From positions 1 through 15,207 of the forward strand of contig JBBDSH010000103.1 of NCBI GenBank assembly GCA_040905045.1: a stretch of DNA of 15,207 nt, given 5' to 3'. This document shows, one piece after another, positions 1 to 7,296 of this stretch. The position numbers and the translations under genes are program-made. The notes below the pieces were generated by a model, which was given only the letters and a program-made list of their open reading frames with translations, did no database searches and was not told where the DNA came from. This stretch comes from JBBDSH01 sp040905045. GTDB lineage: Bacteria > Pseudomonadota > Gammaproteobacteria > Eutrophobiales > Eutrophobiaceae. Within the stretch, counting starts at the first letter, position 1. Each line of letters opens with the position of its first letter.

Positions 1-220
1 CCACTCTGCCGGCGCCGCCGCGCCTTGCGGGAAAGGCCCTGGTCCGGCGCTGAACGCATCCTGATCCCCGTGTCGAGGTACTTACTCCACCCGGCCTGTC
101 TTCCGGTTAATGTCTTAGACTCCCTGTTTCAACGACAACTGTACTGGAATGCGGAACATCAATATAGTCTGTCATCCGCACGGACACAGACGAGCAAAGT
201 TCTTGAATAGAGAAGAAATA
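1..220. other. Leader region upstream of ccoI, no confident gene
   Basis: I see no convincing gene here. One forward frame ends at a TGA at 62-64 and another at a TGA at 49-51. Either could be the last codons of an upstream gene, for example another cco maturation gene, but about 20 residues are too few to identify it. Bases 130-184 are one copy of a dispersed repeat that recurs at 8225-8279, which argues that this stretch is intergenic. No FNR box of the form TTGAT-N4-ATCAA is visible before ccoI, so its promoter probably lies further upstream. Confidence 0.5.
130..184 (+). repeat. Dispersed direct repeat, copy 1 (partner at 8225-8279)
   Basis: The first 21 bases (130-150, containing ACAACTGTACTGGAAT) are identical to 8225-8245. 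The next 34 bases keep about two thirds identity, including AACATC, ATAG and GTCA. Copy 2 overlaps the 3' end of glcF and the right arm of the MITE-like element at 8056-8247. The function is unknown. Confidence 0.7.
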
Positions 221-2668
221 TTGACTGCGACAACCGAAGGGGAGACGGCCTGTTTTCATTGCGGTGAACCGGTGCCGGACAATACCGATTTCACCAGTTT
301 CATCGCTGGCGGGGAAAGAAGCATGTGCTGTGCCGGCTGCAAGGCGGTGGCGGAAACCATACGGGATTACGGTCTGGAAAAGTTCTATGACTACCGCACC
401 GCCTCGGCACCCAGACCGGATTCGGTGCCGGAGGCGTTAACCCGGGAGCAGAAACTCTATGACGACCCCGCCATCCAGGCGGGTATTGTGGAGACTGGTG
501 ACAACGGCAACACGGCTTCCCTGATACTGGATAATGTCACCTGTCCGGCCTGTTGCTGGCTGATTGAAACGAGCCTGGGACGTCTACAGGGAGTGACTGA
601 GGTCGCCGTCAACTATTCCAACAACCGCTGCCGTATCGTCTGGGACCCGGCGCGGCAGAGTCTGGGGCGGATCATTAACAGGATTGCCTCCCTCGGCTAC
701 CGGGCCTGGCCTTACAGTCCCGACCGCATGCGGCGGCAGATGGATGCGGAGCGCAAGGCCTACCTGCGCCGGCTGGCCCTGGCCGGATTGCTGGGCATGC
801 AGGTCATGATGATCGCCGTGGCGCTGTATACCGGCGCATGGAGCGGCATCGAGGAACAATACCGGCGTTTCTTTTCCTGGCTGAGCCTGTTTCTGACCCT
901 GCCCGTGGTGGTGTATTCGGCCGCGCCGTTTTTCAGCCGTGCCTGGCGGGATATCCGTCTGTTGTCGCCGGGCATGGACGTACCGGTTGCGCTGGGGATC
1001 GGTATTGCCTTCCTGGCCAGTTGCCGGAATACGATTAGCGGGGAAGGGGAGATCTATTTCGATTCCGTGGTCATGTTCGTCTTTTTGCTTTCCCTGGGCC
1101 GGTATCTGGAATTCATGGCCCGCAAAAAATCGGTTGAGCGTATCGAATTGCTGCGCAGTGTGCTGCCGGCCTTCGCCACCCGCATCATCGCGGACGACAA
1201 TCATTATCGGGAGGAGTACGTGGCAGTGGCGGAACTGGTAAAAGGTGATCGGCTGCTGGTCCGGCCCGGCGAAGTGATCCCGGCCGACGGCGCCGTACTG
1301 GAAGGTGTCACCAGCGTGGATGAGGCCATTCTCACCGGAGAAAGCATGCCCGTGCGCAAAACACCGGGTTCTTTTGTCCACGGCGGCAGCAGCAACATCG
1401 ATTCGCCGATCCAACTGCGGGTCGAGCACATCCAGCAGGAAAGCCTCATCGCGCGTATTCACCGGCTCATGGAAAAGGGTCGGGAGGTGAAACCCCGTTA
1501 TGTGGCCCTGGCCAACCGGGTGGCCGGCTGGTTTATACTTTTTGTCCTGACCAGCGCCGCGCTCACGGGGTTCTATTGGTATCATACGGCGCCGGCGTCG
1601 TGGCTGCCGATCACGGTATCGGTTTTGATTGTCACTTGCCCCTGCGCCCTGTCACTGGCCATGCCGACGGCGTTTGCAGCGGCAACGGGCGCTATGATGC
1701 AGCGGGGTGCGGCCGTTATTCATCCCGGTGTCATGGAAAAACTGGCAGGCGCAACGCATGTTCTGTTCGATAAAACCGGGACCCTGACCCGCGGGCAACT
1801 GGCCCTGGAGCGGATCACGGTCTATGGCGATGTGGATCGGGATACCTGTCTGGGGCTTGCCGCGAGTCTGGAAAAACAATCGGAACACCCCATTGCACGG
1901 GCGATTAACGAGGCAGCCGGCGCCGCCGGCAATCGGCCGGCAATCGATGTCGTCAATCATCCAGGGGAAGGGATTACAGGCCGCATCGATGGCAGACGTT
2001 ACTATCTGGGCAGTGACGATTTTATCCGCCGGCAGGCCGGCCTGGATGTGCCGCAGACAGGACGGTCCGGCGGCGAACAACCGGTGACGTATCTCGCCGA
2101 TGAGAGGGCGGTGCTGGCCGGACTGGGTTTTACCGATACTCTGCGCGACAATGCCGGGGATGTCATACGGGAAATCCATGCCATGGGCAAGTCAACCGCG
2201 ATATTGAGCGGCGACAATCCCGGCCGGGTCGAGGCGGTTACTTTGTCCCTGGGCATAGAGCAGGGTTGGGCCCGGCATTCACCGGCGGACAAACTGGCTC
2301 GCATCCGGGAATTGCAGGAAAAGGGAGCGGTTGTGGTGATGGTGGGAGACGGCGTTAACGATGCACCGGTGCTTGCGGCGGCGGATGTTTCCATTGCCAT
2401 GGGCAGCGGCACGGATCTCGTCCGCGCCAACGCGGATATTGTTTTACTGGGCAATGATCTCGGTTCCCTGTCGGCGTTGCTGAAACTGGCGCGCGGCACC
2501 ATGCGGATCATTCACCAGAACCTGGCCTGGGCATTGTCCTACAATGTGATTGCATTGCCGGCCGCGGCCGCGGGTTTCGTGCATCCCTGGATGGCTGCTA
2601 TCGGCATGTCCCTCAGTTCCCTGCTGGTGGTGTTGAATTCGGGCCGATTGGGCAGACTGGAGGATTAA
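221..2668 (+). CDS. ccoI: Cu(+)-exporting P-type ATPase of the CcoI/FixI type
   Basis: This is a P1B-type copper ATPase of about 815 residues. The CcoI/FixI branch exports Cu(I) from the cytoplasm for the CuB centre of cbb3 oxidase during assembly. Numbered from the TTG start, the cysteine-rich N-terminal metal-binding segment begins with CFHC at 11-14 and continues with a CCAGC cluster near 36-40. A heavy-metal-associated domain carries CPAC at 108-111. The actuator motif TGES is at 372-375, the membrane copper site CPC at 473-475, the phosphorylated aspartate of DKTGT at 517, and the hinge motif GDGVNDAP begins at 709. About eight membrane helices are expected. I prefer the TTG at 221, which follows AGAGAAG with good spacing and puts the cysteine domain at the N-terminus as in relatives. 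An in-frame ATG at 149 is the alternative, but it lies inside a dispersed repeat. The following ccoS supports the assignment. Confidence 0.95.
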   Translation: MTATTEGETACFHCGEPVPDNTDFTSFIAGGERSMCCAGCKAVAETIRDYGLEKFYDYRTASAPRPDSVPEALTREQKLYDDPAIQAGIVETGDNGNTASLILDNVTCPACCWLIETSLGRLQGVTEVAVNYSNNRCRIVWDPARQSLGRIINRIASLGYRAWPYSPDRMRRQMDAERKAYLRRLALAGLLGMQVMMIAVALYTGAWSGIEEQYRRFFSWLSLFLTLPVVVYSAAPFFSRAWRDIRLLSPGMDVPVALGIGIAFLASCRNTISGEGEIYFDSVVMFVFLLSLGRYLEFMARKKSVERIELLRSVLPAFATRIIADDNHYREEYVAVAELVKGDRLLVRPGEVIPADGAVLEGVTSVDEAILTGESMPVRKTPGSFVHGGSSNIDSPIQLRVEHIQQESLIARIHRLMEKGREVKPRYVALANRVAGWFILFVLTSAALTGFYWYHTAPASWLPITVSVLIVTCPCALSLAMPTAFAAATGAMMQRGAAVIHPGVMEKLAGATHVLFDKTGTLTRGQLALERITVYGDVDRDTCLGLAASLEKQSEHPIARAINEAAGAAGNRPAIDVVNHPGEGITGRIDGRRYYLGSDDFIRRQAGLDVPQTGRSGGEQPVTYLADERAVLAGLGFTDTLRDNAGDVIREIHAMGKSTAILSGDNPGRVEAVTLSLGIEQGWARHSPADKLARIRELQEKGAVVVMVGDGVNDAPVLAAADVSIAMGSGTDLVRANADIVLLGNDLGSLSALLKLARGTMRIIHQNLAWALSYNVIALPAAAAGFVHPWMAAIGMSLSSLLVVLNSGRLGRLED

Positions 2669-2683
2669 TACACTGACTATTTA

Positions 2684-2855
2684 CAACCCGGCATCGTTCT
2701 ATGGAACACGCTGTAAATACATCCCCCGGATCAAGCCTGCCCCGGCCAAAGAGCCGGGGTTCGGGGCAGGCTCTGTACGCTCGACGGCAGTATCTCCCGG
2801 ATCAAGTCCGGGACAGGCTATGCGGCCGACGGTTCCATAGAACGATGCCGGGTTG
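2684..2855. mobile_element. 172-bp MITE-like element with perfect 24-bp terminal inverted repeats
   Basis: Bases 2684-2707 and 2832-2855 are perfect reverse complements over 24 bases; the left arm begins CAACCCGGCATCG. Inside are two REP-like units. The first, 2734-2744 with 2762-2772, has perfect 11-base arms and a nested CCCCGGC/GCCGGGG hairpin. The second is the hairpin CCCGGA-TCAAG-TCCGGG at 2796-2812. The element has no coding potential and fills almost the whole ccoI-ccoS gap, where these genes are usually adjacent. I found no clear target-site duplication. It could be a non-autonomous transposon or a structured intergenic repeat that folds in the ccoIS mRNA. Confidence 0.7.
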
Positions 2856-2874
2856 CCTGTTAATTCCTTGGTAA

Positions 2875-3090
2875 ATGGAAATTATATTTTTATTAATCGG
2901 CGTCTCGGTGGTGTTTATCTTCGTCATCGCGCGGCTCTTTTTCTGGGCGGTCAAGTCGGGTCAGTACGATGATCTGGAAGGTCCGCGCCATCAGATATTG
3001 ATGGACGATGACAGCACCGGATCGGGCATGACAGAGGAAGAGGACGCAGATAATGACGGGCATAAAATCGAACCCGGTTTTCGGGAGTAG
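2875..3090 (+). CDS. ccoS: cbb3-type cytochrome oxidase assembly protein CcoS
   Basis: This 71-residue protein is typical in length for CcoS, which is needed for cofactor insertion into cbb3 oxidase. A single N-terminal membrane helix spans about residues 3-25. It is followed by the family signature FFWAVKSGQYDDLEGP (about 22-37), then ILMDDD and an acidic, charged tail. The ATG at 2875 fits the family N-terminus (MEII), although the ribosome-binding site is weak. It lies 206 bases after ccoI. The spacer is the inverted-repeat element described separately, so co-expression with ccoI may be altered. The gene is convergent with the TauE/SafE-like gene. Confidence 0.93.
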   Translation: MEIIFLLIGVSVVFIFVIARLFFWAVKSGQYDDLEGPRHQILMDDDSTGSGMTEEEDADNDGHKIEPGFRE

Positions 3091-3100
3091 TTTTCAAAAG

Positions 3101-3203
3101 GATCTCGCCAGGCGCGCAAAGTTCGCAAAGAGGTAAAAGTCCATAATTCCTTTGCGTGCTTGGCGATCCCCGGAGCAAGCCCGGGGCAGGCTTGGCGAGA
3201 TTC
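3101..3203. repeat. Imperfect palindromic intergenic repeat (GATCTCGCC family), copy 1
   Basis: The left arm at 3101-3121 (GATCTCGCCAGGCGCGCAAAG) pairs imperfectly with a right arm beginning CTTTGCG at 3150 and ending GAGATTC at 3203. The right arm is split by a 24-base REP-like unit at 3167-3190, flanked by the direct duplication CTTGGCGA (3159-3166 and 3191-3198). A second family member lies at 11512-11591. The element sits between the convergent ccoS and TauE/SafE-like genes. Confidence 0.7.
3167..3190. repeat. REP-like hairpin unit inserted in palindromic repeat
   Basis: The unit contains the hairpin CCCCGG-agcaagc-CCGGGG at 3168-3186 followed by CAGG. It resembles the units at about 2723-2744 and 2795-2819 inside the ccoI-ccoS element (shared pattern CCCGGA-CAAG-CCGGG-CAGG). 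The flanking 8-base duplication CTTGGCGA suggests that it arrived by an insertion event. Confidence 0.6.
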
Positions 3204-3270
3204 ATCATTATGCTTCCTGTTACCTACAAATTTTGCCGAAGAGCCGTAAATTTAAAGCTTATTGTTACCG

Positions 3271-3996
3271 TCATTCATGCTGATGGATGCGAGGGCTGGA
3301 TTCCTGGTGGTTGCCGGACAGATGAGGCGAGATCAGTATGAATACGCCGAACAGGATAACGGCGGCGCCCGCCGCTTTCCGAAACAGACCCAGATGTTTC
3401 CAGGTGAGCAGCCGGCCGGCGGCCAGGCCCGCCGCCAGCATACCCGGCAGCGTGCCCAGGCCGAATGCCAGCATGTAAGTGCCGCCGCGTAGGGGATCGG
3501 CGCTGGCCGCCGACCAGAGCAGAACGGAATACACCAGCCCGCAGGGAATCCAGCCCCAGACAGCACCGACAATAATCGCCTTGTAAAACCGATCCGGAGG
3601 CAGGAAGAGTTTTCCGACCGGTTGCAGTCTCGCCCAGACACGCATGCCGGCACGCTCAATAATGTTCATGCCGGAAAACCACCCGCCCAGGTACAGCCCC
3701 AGAAATATCAGTATGACACCGGACAGCGTCTGCAGGACAAGATGCCCGACATGCCCCGTTGCTGAACTGAAGACGAAACCGAGCGTTGCCGTGAAGACGC
3801 CGGCCAGGGTGTAGCTGCCGATGCGGCCCAGATTGTAGCCCAGGGTCATCAGACCCTGCCGGAAACGATCACGGCGAATATTTTCGGGGACGCTCAGGCT
3901 GAGGGCACCGATGATGCCCCCGCACATGCCCCAGCAGTGCAGGGTGCTGAATACACCGATAACAAACGCGGCCAGATGATTGAGTTCAGCCGGCAT
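3271..3996 (-). CDS. Sulfite exporter TauE/SafE family (DsbD_2-like) membrane protein
   Basis: This 241-residue polytopic membrane protein has about six hydrophobic helices. The first contains HCWGMCGG (H20, C21, C25), typical of the TauE/SafE or DsbD-like proteins often found beside cbb3 oxidase maturation genes. A second conserved patch, WGWIPCGLVYS at about 139-149, carries another cysteine and mirrors the first half. The C-terminus is a short histidine-containing cytoplasmic or periplasmic tail. The family name comes from distant homologues and does not show sulfite transport here. The neighbourhood (ccoI, ccoS, FNR regulator), similar to that in Pseudomonas, points to a role in copper or redox handling during oxidase biogenesis, which is an inference. 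The start at 3996 gives a sensible N-terminus, but no strong ribosome-binding site is visible. Confidence 0.85.
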   Translation of the reverse strand: MPAELNHLAAFVIGVFSTLHCWGMCGGIIGALSLSVPENIRRDRFRQGLMTLGYNLGRIGSYTLAGVFTATLGFVFSSATGHVGHLVLQTLSGVILIFLGLYLGGWFSGMNIIERAGMRVWARLQPVGKLFLPPDRFYKAIIVGAVWGWIPCGLVYSVLLWSAASADPLRGGTYMLAFGLGTLPGMLAAGLAAGRLLTWKHLGLFRKAAGAAVILFGVFILISPHLSGNHQESSPRIHQHE

Positions 3997-4044
3997 GTGA
4001 CGGGGGCGGGCTCAGCAATGCATTTGCGGTGGAAAGGGTCATTC

Positions 4045-4058
4045 TTGATCCATATCAA
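4045..4058 (+). promoter_or_regulatory. FNR/ANR box upstream of hsp20
   Basis: The sequence TTGATCCATATCAA is a perfect match to the FNR consensus TTGAT-N4-ATCAA. Its centre (4051.5) lies about 41 bases before the start point expected from the -10 candidate TAATAT at 4080-4085. This is the class II activator position. The gene for an FNR-type protein lies less than 1.5 kb away. Confidence 0.85.
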
Positions 4059-4079
4059 TTCACGCCAGACTTATTATCC

Positions 4080-4085
4080 TAATAT
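4080..4085 (+). promoter_or_regulatory. -10 element of the hsp20 promoter
   Basis: TAATAT lies about 22 bases after the FNR box and predicts transcription from about 4092. No good sigma-70 -35 hexamer is visible, as expected when FNR occupies the -41.5 position. No sigma-32 heat-shock promoter was recognised. Confidence 0.6.
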
Positions 4086-4124
4086 AACCTTACGAGGGAT
4101 TGTTGAAACAGGAGGAAAACAATT

Positions 4125-4568
4125 ATGGCACTTATACCATACGACCCCGCGGATATGATGAACCGGTTAAACCGGCAATTGGAAAATGCTTACGGCATGC
4201 CCTCGATATTCGGCGATGAAGAGAGCGATGTTATGACCAGCCGCTGGACGCCGGCTGTGGATATCAGGGAAGAAGAAAATGCCTATGTCATCCATGCCGA
4301 CATTCCCGGAGTGGAACCTGACAAAATCGAGGTCCGCACGGAGAACAATATTCTCTCCATAAGAGGGGAACGGCAGGAAGAGAAAGAGGAAGACCGGGCC
4401 GGTTACAAGCGGATTGAAAGGAGCCGTGGAAGTTTTTACCGGCGCTTTAATCTGCCTGACAACGCCGACACGGACGGCATCAAGGCTTCATCGGCCAATG
4501 GCGTGCTGGAACTCAGAATACCGAAGAAGGAAACCGGCAAGGCGAGGAAAGTCAAGGTCAACGGCTGA
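4125..4568 (+). CDS. Hsp20/alpha-crystallin family small heat-shock protein
   Basis: This 147-residue ATP-independent chaperone binds unfolding proteins in the cytoplasm and holds them for refolding. The N-terminal 40 residues are variable. The alpha-crystallin domain covers about 40-140 and includes WTPAVDI, the DIPGV segment near 59-63, and the family signature NGVLELRIPKK near 124-134. The C-terminus is short and basic, without an obvious extended I-x-I tail. The ATG at 4125 is preceded by a strong AGGAGG (4111-4116). The gene is monocistronic: an FNR box and -10 element lie upstream and a strong terminator follows within 15 bases. Control by oxygen rather than heat is the unusual point. 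Confidence 0.95.
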   Translation: MALIPYDPADMMNRLNRQLENAYGMPSIFGDEESDVMTSRWTPAVDIREEENAYVIHADIPGVEPDKIEVRTENNILSIRGERQEEKEEDRAGYKRIERSRGSFYRRFNLPDNADTDGIKASSANGVLELRIPKKETGKARKVKVNG

Positions 4569-4582
4569 TCAGGTTTATCATA

Positions 4583-4641
4583 CCGCTCCGTGTACGCATC
4601 CCGACGCTTCACCCCCCCTGAACACGGAGCGGTTTTTTTTT
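4583..4641 (+). terminator. Rho-independent terminator of hsp20
   Basis: The 11-base perfect stem CCGCTCCGTGT (4583-4593) pairs with ACACGGAGCGG (4622-4632) around a 28-base loop and is followed by nine T residues (4633-4641). It lies between the convergent hsp20 and fnr genes. The T-run is only on the forward side, so it should stop hsp20 transcription. Confidence 0.9.
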
Positions 4642-4647
4642 AGCGTA

Positions 4648-5397
4648 TCAGGCGACGGAACTGCCGTGTTTCTGTACAGTGCCCGGGTTACACAGATTTT
4701 GCAATGCATCAATATTCTTGATGCGGACGTGTTTATGCTCGATTTCGATGAGTTTCTGTTTCTGGAAATTGCTTAATGTCCGGCTCACTGTCTCAATGGT
4801 CATGCCCAGATAATTACCGATTTCCGAGCGCGACATAGACAACTTGAATTCGGTGGAGGAATAACCCAGCCGCTGATAGCGGCTGGAAAGTGACGTCAGG
4901 AACGTTGCCATGCGTTCTTCCGCGTTCTTTTTCGTGATCGTCAACAGCAACTGGTGCTCATAACTCAACTCCCTGCCCAGGATGGAGTACAGTTGTTCGT
5001 TCAGGGCGGGTACGCGCCGGCAGATGTCGGTCAGATTGCTGTAGGGGAAGCCGCACAGGGAACTGGTTTCCAGGGCCACGGCGGTACAGCTGTGCCTTTT
5101 GTTGTCGACGCCGTCAAGACCCACGATTTCTCCGGGCAGATAAAAACCAAGCACCTGCTCATCCCCGGTCTCGGAGGCAGTGGTAATCTTGACGCAGCCG
5201 GAACGGACGGCGTAGAGCGCCTTGAATTCGTCGCCGTTGCGAAACAGTACGTCGCCCTTATGCAGGGGGCGGGTACGTTTGGCAATTTCATCGAGTTTTT
5301 CCAGATCCTCACGGCCCAGACCCCTGGGCAGGCACAACTCGCTCAGATTGCAGTTTTCGCAGGAGACCTTTATTTTTGAAAAATCAACAAGCTCCAT
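4648..5397 (-). CDS. fnr: FNR/ANR-type oxygen-sensing transcriptional regulator
   Basis: This 249-residue Crp/Fnr-family protein is almost the same length as E. coli FNR (250). The N-terminal cluster ligands are C13, C16 and C22 (C-x2-C-x5-C). The fourth ligand, equivalent to Cys122 of E. coli, is the cysteine in ETSSLCGFPY. Together they should hold an oxygen-labile [4Fe-4S] cluster that drives dimerisation. A cyclic-nucleotide-type beta-roll is followed by the dimer helix (KKNAEERMATFL) and a C-terminal helix-turn-helix with ETVSR, whose E, S and R read the TTGAT half-site. The ATG at 5397 gives the usual N-terminus; the reading frame stays open further upstream only as an antisense shadow of nnrS. 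The gene lies beside cbb3 maturation genes, as anr does in Pseudomonas. A likely local target is the FNR box at 4045-4058. No box was seen in its own upstream region. Confidence 0.95.
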   Translation of the reverse strand: MELVDFSKIKVSCENCNLSELCLPRGLGREDLEKLDEIAKRTRPLHKGDVLFRNGDEFKALYAVRSGCVKITTASETGDEQVLGFYLPGEIVGLDGVDNKRHSCTAVALETSSLCGFPYSNLTDICRRVPALNEQLYSILGRELSYEHQLLLTITKKNAEERMATFLTSLSSRYQRLGYSSTEFKLSMSRSEIGNYLGMTIETVSRTLSNFQKQKLIEIEHKHVRIKNIDALQNLCNPGTVQKHGSSVA

Positions 5398-5508
5398 ATT
5401 CTTGAACCCGTATGGTTTCCTTTGTGGTCGATTATGAGACAGACTGGCACCTTGGGTCCAGGGAATAATCCGGATGGTATCCGTCCCGGCAGGAACGGGC
5501 CTGTTGAT

Positions 5509-6636
5509 ATGCCGATAAATCTCTCCGCCAAAATCCACGCCCATGACGTCTTCTTCCCGGCGGCGGCCGTGTACGCGGCATTGATTGTGCCGCTTTCCGT
5601 ATACGCCCTCACATCCGGCAAGGCCTGGCCCGTGGGACTGCTCGGTGCCGGGCACGGGCATGAAATGATTTTCGGCTTTGTCCTGGCCCTGATAGCGGGT
5701 TATCTGCTCGGCTCTCTGTCGATTAAAGCAATACTGGTTATTTTCCTTCTCTGGTTTTTTGCAAGGATCGCCTGGCTGTTTTTTCCTTACAGCACCGTCG
5801 CCGCGGCACTCAGCCCGCTGTTCGCGCTCCTGCTGGCATGGCATACGGTACCGAAATTCCTTGCCGCCAAAAAATGGCGCAATCGCAGTATCAGTCCGCT
5901 GCTCCTGATTCTTTGTCTGCTGCCCCTGGTCTACGCGGCGATGATGCGAGGGCTCATTCCCGTCCACATATGGGACATGCTGACCAGCGGCGTGATACTG
6001 CTGGCGCTGCTCATGGCCTTCATGGGCGGCAGGGTAATAGCACCGGCGGCGGCCGGGCGTTTTTATCAGCTGGGCGTGAATCTGGAAACCCGGGTACAGC
6101 CGCGCCTGGAAGGCGCCCTCATCCTGTTGATCGGTGTTGCCGCCGTACTGGCGTTTTATCCCGGCACTCGGGACGTGGCGGGATTCAGCCTGTTTTGCGC
6201 CGGCGGAGTCGCCGCCGCGCGACTGCTGCGCTGGCGCTTGTGGCAATGCCGCCCGGGTATGGATCTGATCGGACTTGGAATCGGTTATGCCTGGCTGGCC
6301 GCCGGCCTGTGCCTGACCGGACTGGCATTGATACTGGACAATCAGATCAGCACGGCTCTGCATGTGATTACCGTCGGGGCGCTGGGTACGCTTTCCATTA
6401 ATATCATGACGCGGGTGGGACCGCGGACCGGACAAAGGCAGACATTGCGCGCAATGGTACGGTTTTCGGCGACGGCCCTGATTGCCCTGGCGGTGCTCAT
6501 GCGCATTGCAGCGGGCATCAGTGAGTCGGCGCAGGTTCCGTTCCTGTGGGGCAGCGCCTTGTGCTGGTCGACCGCGTTTCTGATTACCGCTGTCTGGTTT
6601 CCCATCAGACGCCAACCGGGCTCAACGAAGCCGTGA
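5509..6636 (+). CDS. nnrS: NnrS family heme/copper membrane protein, NO response
   Basis: This is a 375-residue integral membrane protein with about 12 hydrophobic helices. NnrS proteins bind heme and copper and help cells withstand nitric oxide; their exact chemistry is unsettled. Family features seen are the motif GHGHEMIFGF (H49, H51, E52), MGGRVIAPAA in the middle, and HVITVGALGTLSINIMTRVG in the C-terminal half. The N-terminus before the first helix is more divergent than in typical members, which usually have a GFRPFF-like motif. I chose the ATG at 5509 because it begins just before the conserved part. An ATG at 5434 and a TTG at 5422 are in frame and possible. The gene is divergent from fnr, with a 111-base gap, and is followed 75 bases later by nsrR, which fits NO-dependent control. 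Confidence 0.9.
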   Translation: MPINLSAKIHAHDVFFPAAAVYAALIVPLSVYALTSGKAWPVGLLGAGHGHEMIFGFVLALIAGYLLGSLSIKAILVIFLLWFFARIAWLFFPYSTVAAALSPLFALLLAWHTVPKFLAAKKWRNRSISPLLLILCLLPLVYAAMMRGLIPVHIWDMLTSGVILLALLMAFMGGRVIAPAAAGRFYQLGVNLETRVQPRLEGALILLIGVAAVLAFYPGTRDVAGFSLFCAGGVAAARLLRWRLWQCRPGMDLIGLGIGYAWLAAGLCLTGLALILDNQISTALHVITVGALGTLSINIMTRVGPRTGQRQTLRAMVRFSATALIALAVLMRIAAGISESAQVPFLWGSALCWSTAFLITAVWFPIRRQPGSTKP

Positions 6637-6644
6637 AACCGCGC

Positions 6645-6673
6645 TTGCGCCGTGACGGCCGGGTATATATATT
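6645..6673 (+). promoter_or_regulatory. Candidate nsrR promoter
   Basis: TTGCGC at 6645-6650 and TATATT at 6668-6673 are separated by 17 bases. The predicted start site near 6680 falls inside the operator-like sequence at 6674-6690, consistent with autorepression. Confidence 0.45.
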
Positions 6674-6690
6674 TGGTATTTCAATTACTT
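6674..6690 (+). promoter_or_regulatory. Candidate NsrR operator in front of nsrR
   Basis: TGGTATTTCAATTACTT matches the published NsrR pattern ATGYATTTNAAATRCAT at 12 of 16 defined positions. It is nearly the same as the sequence before the ferredoxin gene (7281-7297). The two regions continue to match into ACTTGTT and AAATCA downstream. Confidence 0.6.
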
Positions 6691-6711
6691 GTTCTGTGAA
6701 ATCATTCGATT

Positions 6712-7182
6712 ATGCAACTGACTTCCCACACGGATTACGCCCTGCGTCTGCTCATCTACCTCGCGGTACACGACAACGAGGAGTCGCCCACCGTCCAGGA
6801 TGCGGCATCCCGCTACGGCATTTCCGCCCATCACCTCGCCAAGGTGGCGCAGAAACTGGTGCAGCTTGGCTATATCTCCAGCCAGCGGGGCCGGGGTGGA
6901 GGACTGACGCTGATCCGGGATCCGGAACATGTCAATGTGGGCGAACTGGTCCGGGCCATGGAGCACCTGGACCTGGTGGAGTGTTTCCGCAACGATTCGG
7001 ATTGCGCCATCAAGTCGGCCTGTCGGCTGAAATCCGCCATTGCCGAAGCGGGGGAGGCATTTATCCATGCCCTGGAGCGCTACACGCTGGCGGATCTGGT
7101 GCGGCCCCGTGCGCAAATCATCCGCCTGTTGGACATGGAATCTGTTACCAAGGATAGAATTGATAACAAGAAGTCTGCATAA
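6712..7182 (+). CDS. nsrR: Rrf2-family NO-sensing repressor NsrR
   Basis: This 156-residue Rrf2-family regulator has a winged helix-turn-helix covering roughly residues 1-65, with the recognition segment GISAHHLAKVAQKLVQLGYI and the wing RGRGGGLTL typical of NsrR. The iron-sulfur ligands are C91, C98 and C104 (C-x6-C-x5-C), plus D8, which corresponds to the aspartate ligand described in Streptomyces NsrR. Nitrosylation of the cluster would release the repressor from DNA. IscR is less likely because the recognition region, the cysteine spacing and the nnrS neighbour all fit NsrR. The ATG at 6712 has no strong Shine-Dalgarno sequence. Expected targets seen here are its own promoter and that of the downstream ferredoxin, and possibly nnrS. 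Confidence 0.92.
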   Translation: MQLTSHTDYALRLLIYLAVHDNEESPTVQDAASRYGISAHHLAKVAQKLVQLGYISSQRGRGGGLTLIRDPEHVNVGELVRAMEHLDLVECFRNDSDCAIKSACRLKSAIAEAGEAFIHALERYTLADLVRPRAQIIRLLDMESVTKDRIDNKKSA

Positions 7183-7268
7183 CTATCAGTTACATATAGA
7201 AATAACCTTGATTTATCTTACCGTTAACCGGGTTGCCCGCGGGCGTTTGCAAACCGGCTGATTCCGGC

Positions 7269-7296
7269 TTGACTTTAAATTGGTATTTAATATACT
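7269..7296 (+). promoter_or_regulatory. Sigma-70 promoter of the ferredoxin gene
   Basis: TTGACT at 7269-7274 and TATACT at 7291-7296, with a 16-base spacer, are close to consensus. The operator-like sequence at 7281-7297 covers the spacer and the -10 element, a position suited to repression. Confidence 0.65.

Noticed and set aside
584..1585. 333-codon reverse open frame antisense to ccoI
   Set aside because: It is rich in Arg, Gln, His and Pro with no motif, and lies fully inside the well-supported ccoI.
5502..5516. TTGAT half-site before nnrS as an FNR box
   Set aside because: The second half does not match ATCAA at the required spacing.
5398..6615. Reverse-strand open frame continuous with fnr, extending it to 655 residues
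   Set aside because: The upstream 400 residues are Gln/Arg/His/Gly-rich antisense of nnrS, and the FNR family N-terminus begins at 5397.
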